DNA from: Streptomyces sp. NBC_00536
GTDB taxonomy: Bacteria > Actinomycetota > Actinomycetes > Streptomycetales > Streptomycetaceae
Direction: 5' to 3'
Length of the DNA: 64,000 nt
Assembly: GCF_036346295.1 (NCBI RefSeq)
Contig: NZ_CP107819.1
Span: forward strand, 434,001-498,000
The number at the start of each line of letters is the position of its first letter. Position 1 is the stretch's first letter. The position numbers and the translations under genes were made by a program. The notes under the pieces were generated by a model that had not been told where the DNA came from, searched no databases, and worked only from the letters and a program-made list of their open reading frames with translations. Positions 60,115 to 64,000 of this stretch are shown here, piece after piece.

Positions 60115-62091
60115 TCAGCCGCCCGCCGTGGCGCGGCACAGCAGCGCGGCCGCGGAGGGCCGGGATCCGGCCCGGGTCGTGAAGGCGATGCCCGCCGCGT
60201 ACTCGGTGGGCAGGCACTGGCCCTTGTAGGCGCCGTAGGCGAACTCCCCGCCCGGCGCGCCCGGCGGCCGGTTGTCTCCCCGGTCGAACCAGACCGTGCG
60301 GCCCGCCCCCGCCAGCGCGGCGCGGCCGGGTGCGCACAGGGCCGCGGAGACCCGCTCGCCGCGCACGCTGTACCCGATCAGGAACTGGCCCGCCGGGCAC
60401 TGGAACTTGGTGTAGCCGCTCGCCCAGTCGCCGCCAGCGGGCACGTACCGTTCGTCGCTCACCACGCTCTGGGCGCCCGCCGGAGCCCGCAGGTCCGAGC
60501 CGACGCACAGGCCCCGGCCACCGGTGTGGCTCAGCCCGGCCAGCCCGGAGCCATCGGGGCAGACCGCCTTGCGGGCCCCGCCGTCCCAGTCGCCGCCGGC
60601 CCGGGTGAGCAGCGAGGCGACCTGGTCGCGGTGGTCGGTGGTGAGCATCGACCAGCGGGTGACGGGGGCGACCGGGCCGCTGCGCCCGGCGGAGGCGGCG
60701 AGGCCGGACCAGGGCGCCGTGCGCCAGTCCCCCGGGTCCAGGACGCCCGAGCGGCGGCCCGTCGCGTCGTAGCGGAGCAGGGCCCAGCTGTCGCCGCCCG
60801 GCGCTCCCTGGGCGGTGGTGCTCCAGCCGACCAGCGGCCAGTACGCGAAGTCGGCGTCGGAGGTGGCCAGGTACGAGGTCATGCGCGTGAACCAGGTGCG
60901 CGGCGCGGCGCCGCCCTCGTCGGCTCCGATGCCGAACTCGCTGACCCACACCGGGGCGGTGAAGTGGTTGCCGGTCTCCGCGGAGACGTAGAAGGCCTGG
61001 TCGTACAGGGCCTGTTCGAGTTCGGCGGCCGTCATGTCCTGGTAGCGCGGGTCATGGGTCTCGCCGAGGCCGGTCGCGCCGCTGTGGTGGGGGCCGGTGT
61101 ACCCGTAGAAGTGGGCGGAGTAGACCAGCTTGCCGGAGACGACGAGCGTGTGGGACAGCGTCCGTACGGGGCTCAGCGCGGGGCGGCCGTGCGGCAGGCC
61201 GTCCAGCGGGATGCCGGTCCAGTTGATGCCCTCGATGACGATGAGCAGGTCCGGGTTGGCCTCGGCGAGGATCCGGTCGGCGGCCTCCTCGGCGGCCGCG
61301 TACCAGTCGTGGCCGTCCCCCAGGCCCCAGTTGGGGTCGTCGAGGGTGTCGCGGCGCACCTCGTTGTAGAGGTCGGCGCCGACCACGCGCGGGTTGTCGC
61401 GGTAGTGGCGGGCGAGGAACACCCAGTCGTCGGCCCACTGGGCGGTGGTGCGGCCGCTGTTCCAGCGCTCGTTGCCGTCCAGGCCGCAGCACCAACGGGT
61501 GGTGTTGGTGTGGTTGTTGAGGATGACCGCGAACCCGTCGGCGGTCAGCGCCGCCACGACCGCGTCGTACACCTGGAACGGGGTCTTGCCACGCAGCGCC
61601 GGATTGGCGGCGACCGCGGCGTCCGGGACGGGGGCGGTGGTGCGGAGCATCTCGCCGGAGAAGGGCAGCCGGATGCTGTTGAGGCCCAGCCGGTGGAAGT
61701 CGGCGAGCAGGGCGGGGAGCGGGGTGCGGTCCAGGCCGAGCGGGATCCCGTGGGAATCCTGGCCGGCGTGGTGGGTGGCGGGGTCGGCCGCGTCTCCGGA
61801 GCCGTTCCAGGAGCCCTGGGCGCCGTCCCAGTTCCCGGAGCGCAGCCGGAACCGGTCGCCCTTCGCGTCCACGATGTAGCGGCCGCGGGTGGACAGCGGC
61901 GGGGTCCAGTCGGCCGCGGCGTCCTGCGCGGAGGCTCCCGCCGCCGCGTCCCGCGGCCCTTGCGGTACGGCGGCCCGCGCGGGTCCGGCCGGTACGGCGA
62001 GGGCCGCCAACAGTGCGCACAGCAGCAGCGCGCACAGCAGCGGCGCGCATCGCAGGAGGGCGTGGCGGGCCACGCGTAGGGGGCTCTGCAT
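60115..62091 (-). CDS. Secreted GH5 glycoside hydrolase with three Cys-rich C-terminal repeats
   Basis: A 658-residue enzyme. ATG 62091 (MQSPLRVARH) has AGGTG upstream. A long signal core (LLCALLLCALLAALAV) ends near GPARA. The GH5 barrel (about 60-470) shows GLNSIRLPFSGEML, VILNNHTNTTRWCCGLDGNE, DLYNEVR with acid/base Glu244, and WVSEFGIG with nucleophile Glu385. Residues 498-655 are three repeats of about 45 residues: GGDWDGGARKAVCP, GGDWASGYTKFQCP and GGEFAYGAYKGQCLP, each with a downstream G..(x)n..LC. The repeats carry pairs of cysteines and probably bind substrate or wall. Endoglucanase or mannanase activity is likely, substrate uncertain. Confidence 0.94.
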   Translation of the reverse strand: MQSPLRVARHALLRCAPLLCALLLCALLAALAVPAGPARAAVPQGPRDAAAGASAQDAAADWTPPLSTRGRYIVDAKGDRFRLRSGNWDGAQGSWNGSGDAADPATHHAGQDSHGIPLGLDRTPLPALLADFHRLGLNSIRLPFSGEMLRTTAPVPDAAVAANPALRGKTPFQVYDAVVAALTADGFAVILNNHTNTTRWCCGLDGNERWNSGRTTAQWADDWVFLARHYRDNPRVVGADLYNEVRRDTLDDPNWGLGDGHDWYAAAEEAADRILAEANPDLLIVIEGINWTGIPLDGLPHGRPALSPVRTLSHTLVVSGKLVYSAHFYGYTGPHHSGATGLGETHDPRYQDMTAAELEQALYDQAFYVSAETGNHFTAPVWVSEFGIGADEGGAAPRTWFTRMTSYLATSDADFAYWPLVGWSTTAQGAPGGDSWALLRYDATGRRSGVLDPGDWRTAPWSGLAASAGRSGPVAPVTRWSMLTTDHRDQVASLLTRAGGDWDGGARKAVCPDGSGLAGLSHTGGRGLCVGSDLRAPAGAQSVVSDERYVPAGGDWASGYTKFQCPAGQFLIGYSVRGERVSAALCAPGRAALAGAGRTVWFDRGDNRPPGAPGGEFAYGAYKGQCLPTEYAAGIAFTTRAGSRPSAAALLCRATAGG

Positions 62092-62363
62092 CTGGCACCT
62101 GCCGGGTCCGGTCGTGTGTCCGTCGTCGGCCCGTCGTCGGACCGCCGCATGTCCGACGTGAAGGGACGCGGTCAAGTTACCGGCCGGTCGCACACAGTGG
62201 AAGGGCGAGCGGGGGTGCGGGTGGGAAGGCGTGGGGCGGCACGGGGAAGCACGGGGGCGGTCGTACGGCGGGAACCCACCCTGGCGAAAGCGCCACGCCG
62301 TGGGCCCGGCCCCTCTACGGTGCCTCCAGGGGGCTCCTCTCGGTCGGCGGAAGGCGGGGGCGG

Positions 62364-62666
62364 ATGGACAGGGAAGAAGACATGCGGCTGGCGAGGATCA
62401 CCCCGGAGATCTCGCGCCGCACCATCACCCTGCTGCGGGAGCTGGCCGGGCTGGAGCCGCCGGAGCGGGTGCCGGAGGACGCGATGGTCCTGGCGGACGC
62501 GATCCTCGCCGAGCACGGCACGGACGGGCTCCGGGTCCTGGTCATGACCCTGTCGGCGTGGGCGACCGCCCAGATAGAGAACGTCGCGGAGCTGAGCCAG
62601 CGCAGTTACGAGGCGGTGCTCGACGCGATGGAGCTGGCCTGCATGGAGGCCAACGGCGACGAATAA
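62364..62666 (+). CDS. Small helical hypothetical protein
   Basis: A 100-residue soluble protein. The start is either ATG 62364 or 62382, the latter with GGGAAGAAG upstream. It is entirely helical: ISRRTITLLRELAGLEPPER, PEDAMVLADAILAEHGTDGL, RVLVMTLSAWATAQIENVAE, SYEAVLDAMELACMEANGDE. No motif is recognised. The 272 bases before it, back to the GH5 start, show no gene. Confidence 0.75.
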   Translation: MDREEDMRLARITPEISRRTITLLRELAGLEPPERVPEDAMVLADAILAEHGTDGLRVLVMTLSAWATAQIENVAELSQRSYEAVLDAMELACMEANGDE

Positions 62667-62769
62667 CACCGGTACGGGACCGGTATGACACCGGTTCGCG
62701 ACGGGGTACGGCCATCCGGCCGCCGTTCGGCGACACTGGTGGAGCGGGGGGTCCCGAACGGAGGCCGTC

Positions 62770-63216
62770 GTGAGCAACCCTTCCCCCATCCGGCTCGCTG
62801 CAGCCCTGTCCACCGAACACCGTGGACGGCTGATGAGTCACGCCCGTGAGGTCAATTTCCCCGAGGGTACGCGGATCTTCGACGAAGGAAACCGCGCCGA
62901 AACCTTCTGGATCGTCCGCTCCGGCACCGTCACCCTGGAGATCCCGGTCCCCGGCCGCCGCCCCGCCCCGGTGGAGAACCTCGGTCCCGGTGAGCTGGTG
63001 GGCTGGTCATGGCTGTTCCCGCCGTACGTCTGGCAGCTCGGCGCCGAGGCGATGACCCCGGTCCGCGCGTACGAGTTCGACGGCATGACCGTGCGGATGC
63101 TCATGGACGCCGATCCCGCTTTCGGCTCGGCCGTGGGGCAGTGGGTGGGCCGGGTTCTGGCTCACCGGCTGCACCAGACCCGCACCCGCCTGCTCGACCT
63201 GTACGCCCCCCACTAG
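62770..63216 (+). CDS. Cyclic-nucleotide-binding (cNMP) domain protein
   Basis: A 148-residue protein. GTG 62770 lies six bases after GGAGG. It is a lone Crp-like beta-roll: SHAREVNFPEGTRIFDEGNR, ETFWIVRSGTVTLEIPVP, VENLGPGELVGWSWLFPP (phosphate-binding cassette position, here GELVGWSWL), AYEFDGMTVRMLMDADP. No helix-turn-helix follows, so it is not a full transcription factor. The cassette lacks the canonical GE(L)ALL-R-R-A pattern, so nucleotide binding is doubtful. It might pair with another protein as a sensor domain. Confidence 0.88.
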   Translation: MSNPSPIRLAAALSTEHRGRLMSHAREVNFPEGTRIFDEGNRAETFWIVRSGTVTLEIPVPGRRPAPVENLGPGELVGWSWLFPPYVWQLGAEAMTPVRAYEFDGMTVRMLMDADPAFGSAVGQWVGRVLAHRLHQTRTRLLDLYAPH

Positions 63217-63489
63217 GGCGTTTGCGGGTCGTACCGGCCCCCGCACCGGCCGGGTACCGGCCGCGCGCGGGTCCGTGGTGGCCCGATGTCGACGGACCGA
63301 TCTTCGGCCGTTTCGTATACACGTTCCATACCGCTCTTCCTCCAGGTCACAGGAGCCCGGACCGGCACAACCTGCAATCATGCGGTCGCTTTCGGTGACG
63401 CGAAATGGGGGTGGGCGTACGCGGTCATGCCCTGGGTGGGCAACACTCGTGTCCGTTATCCGAAACAACCACCCAAGGGAGTGTTCGAA

Positions 63490-63933
63490 ATGCGGTCCAT
63501 CGCAAGGGGTATGGGTCTCGCTTCAGCGGCCATGGCGCTCACCGCGCTCACCGCACTGGCCGGGTCGGGGGCGGCCGACGCCGCCCCGTCCGGCGCCGAG
63601 AGCCTCTACGCGCCGTCCGCGCTGGTGCTCGGGGTCACGGCGGGCGACGACGCCCGCCACGGGACGGTCCTGCGCGCCGTGACGCTCGTCTGCGCGCCCC
63701 GGCCGAGCGGGACGCACCCGGACCCGGCCGCCGCGTGTACGGAGTTACTCGCGGCAGCGGGCCGGCCCGACATGATCACGGAAGGCGGTGCCGCAGCGGT
63801 CTGTACCAGGGAGTACGACCCGGTGACGGTGACGGCCGACGGGGTCTGGCAGGGCAAGCGGTTCACCTACGACCACACCTTCGCCAACCGGTGCGCGATG
63901 CGGGCCGGCAGCGGCGCCGTCTTCGCCTTCTGA
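63490..63933 (+). CDS. Streptomyces subtilisin inhibitor (SSI) family protein
   Basis: A 147-residue exported inhibitor. ATG 63490 is seven bases after AAGGGAG. The signal peptide ends near GAADA. The mature part has the family landmarks: SALVLGVTAGDDA, AVTLVCAPRPSGTHPDPAAA (Cys68 and Cys83), the reactive loop CTREYDPVTV (Cys105, P1 Arg107), GVWQGKRFTY and ANRC (Cys135), ending in GAVFAF. Four cysteines form two disulfides. Arg at P1 predicts inhibition of trypsin-like proteases more than subtilisin. Codon 86 (63745-63747) is TTA, so expression should depend on the bldA tRNA and morphological development. The 273-base region upstream contains the promoter but no clear dyad. Confidence 0.97.
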   Translation: MRSIARGMGLASAAMALTALTALAGSGAADAAPSGAESLYAPSALVLGVTAGDDARHGTVLRAVTLVCAPRPSGTHPDPAAACTELLAAAGRPDMITEGGAAAVCTREYDPVTVTADGVWQGKRFTYDHTFANRCAMRAGSGAVFAF

Positions 63934-63954
63934 CCTGCCGACTCCCGTGAGCCG

Positions 63955-64000
63955 TCAGCCCAGTTCGAGGCTGGTCACCCCGTAGAGACCGGGGAGATCG
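63955..64000 (-). CDS. 3' end of an unidentified gene
   Basis: The last 46 bases encode, on the minus strand, DLPGLYGVTSLELG and a stop at 63955-63957. Codon use is normal. Too short to assign a family. The gene is convergent with the inhibitor gene. Confidence 0.6.
   Translation of the reverse strand, partial: DLPGLYGVTSLELG

Overview
The window looks like chromosomal DNA of a Streptomyces or close relative. Base composition is extremely GC-rich with strong third-position G/C bias, GTG and TTG starts follow clear purine-rich ribosome sites, and there is a Streptomyces subtilisin inhibitor. TTA codons are nearly absent; I found only two, both in secreted-protein genes. I see no rRNA, tRNA, CRISPR array, insertion sequence or phage gene. 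About 50 genes are supported.

Layout. 1-3 kb: the 5' part of a DUF2330 secreted protein, a SbcD/YhaO-like metallophosphoesterase and a CYTH-like protein. 3-11 kb: a one-module A-T-R (adenylation, carrier, thioester reductase) synthetase, a NarL-type two-component pair and a divergent MMPL exporter. 11-14.6 kb: a MarR regulator with a clear operator, a DEAD-box RNA helicase with a structured leader, and a methyltransferase. 14.6-16.1 kb: a gene-free block of almost pure G/C with degenerate direct repeats. 16-20.5 kb: GNAT, double-NUDIX protein, a cell-wall-type membrane protein, a DUF418-like membrane protein and a small lipoprotein that has a paralogue at 50.2 kb.

20.6-25.4 kb is the most striking locus. 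It is a two-gene, translationally coupled operon encoding an RNA ligase fused to a polynucleotide kinase, and a 978-residue protein that chains an MJ1316 (DUF504) end-recognition domain, an endonuclease/exonuclease/phosphatase domain, a 2H phosphoesterase and a nucleotidyltransferase. Together these can open a 2',3'-cyclic end, phosphorylate a 5' end, add or restore 3' nucleotides and seal RNA. It is read here as an RNA repair system.

25.7-44 kb is carbohydrate-oriented. It holds three secreted proteins (discoidin/beta-helix, DUF1996, GH2-like with discoidin), a sugar ABC importer with a GH1 beta-glucosidase and a divergent ROK regulator, and a GH3 beta-glucosidase operon with its LacI regulator. 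A near-identical LacI-type palindrome sits before the GH3 gene and before the DUF1996 gene, suggesting a shared regulon.

44-48 kb: a three-gene AAA ATPase/TPR/TPR membrane operon joined by 4-nt overlaps. 48-54 kb: SDR reductase, peptidoglycan-binding protein, the second lipoprotein, a MerR regulator with a textbook 19-bp-spacer promoter, and small genes. 53-57 kb: a LysR regulator divergent from a four-carbon acid-sugar kinase / PdxA-type dehydrogenase / phosphate-binding barrel operon. 57-64 kb: a large secreted propeller-LamG-DNRLRE protein, a GH5 enzyme with three Cys-rich repeats, a small helical protein, a cyclic-nucleotide-binding protein, the protease inhibitor and the 3' end of one more gene.
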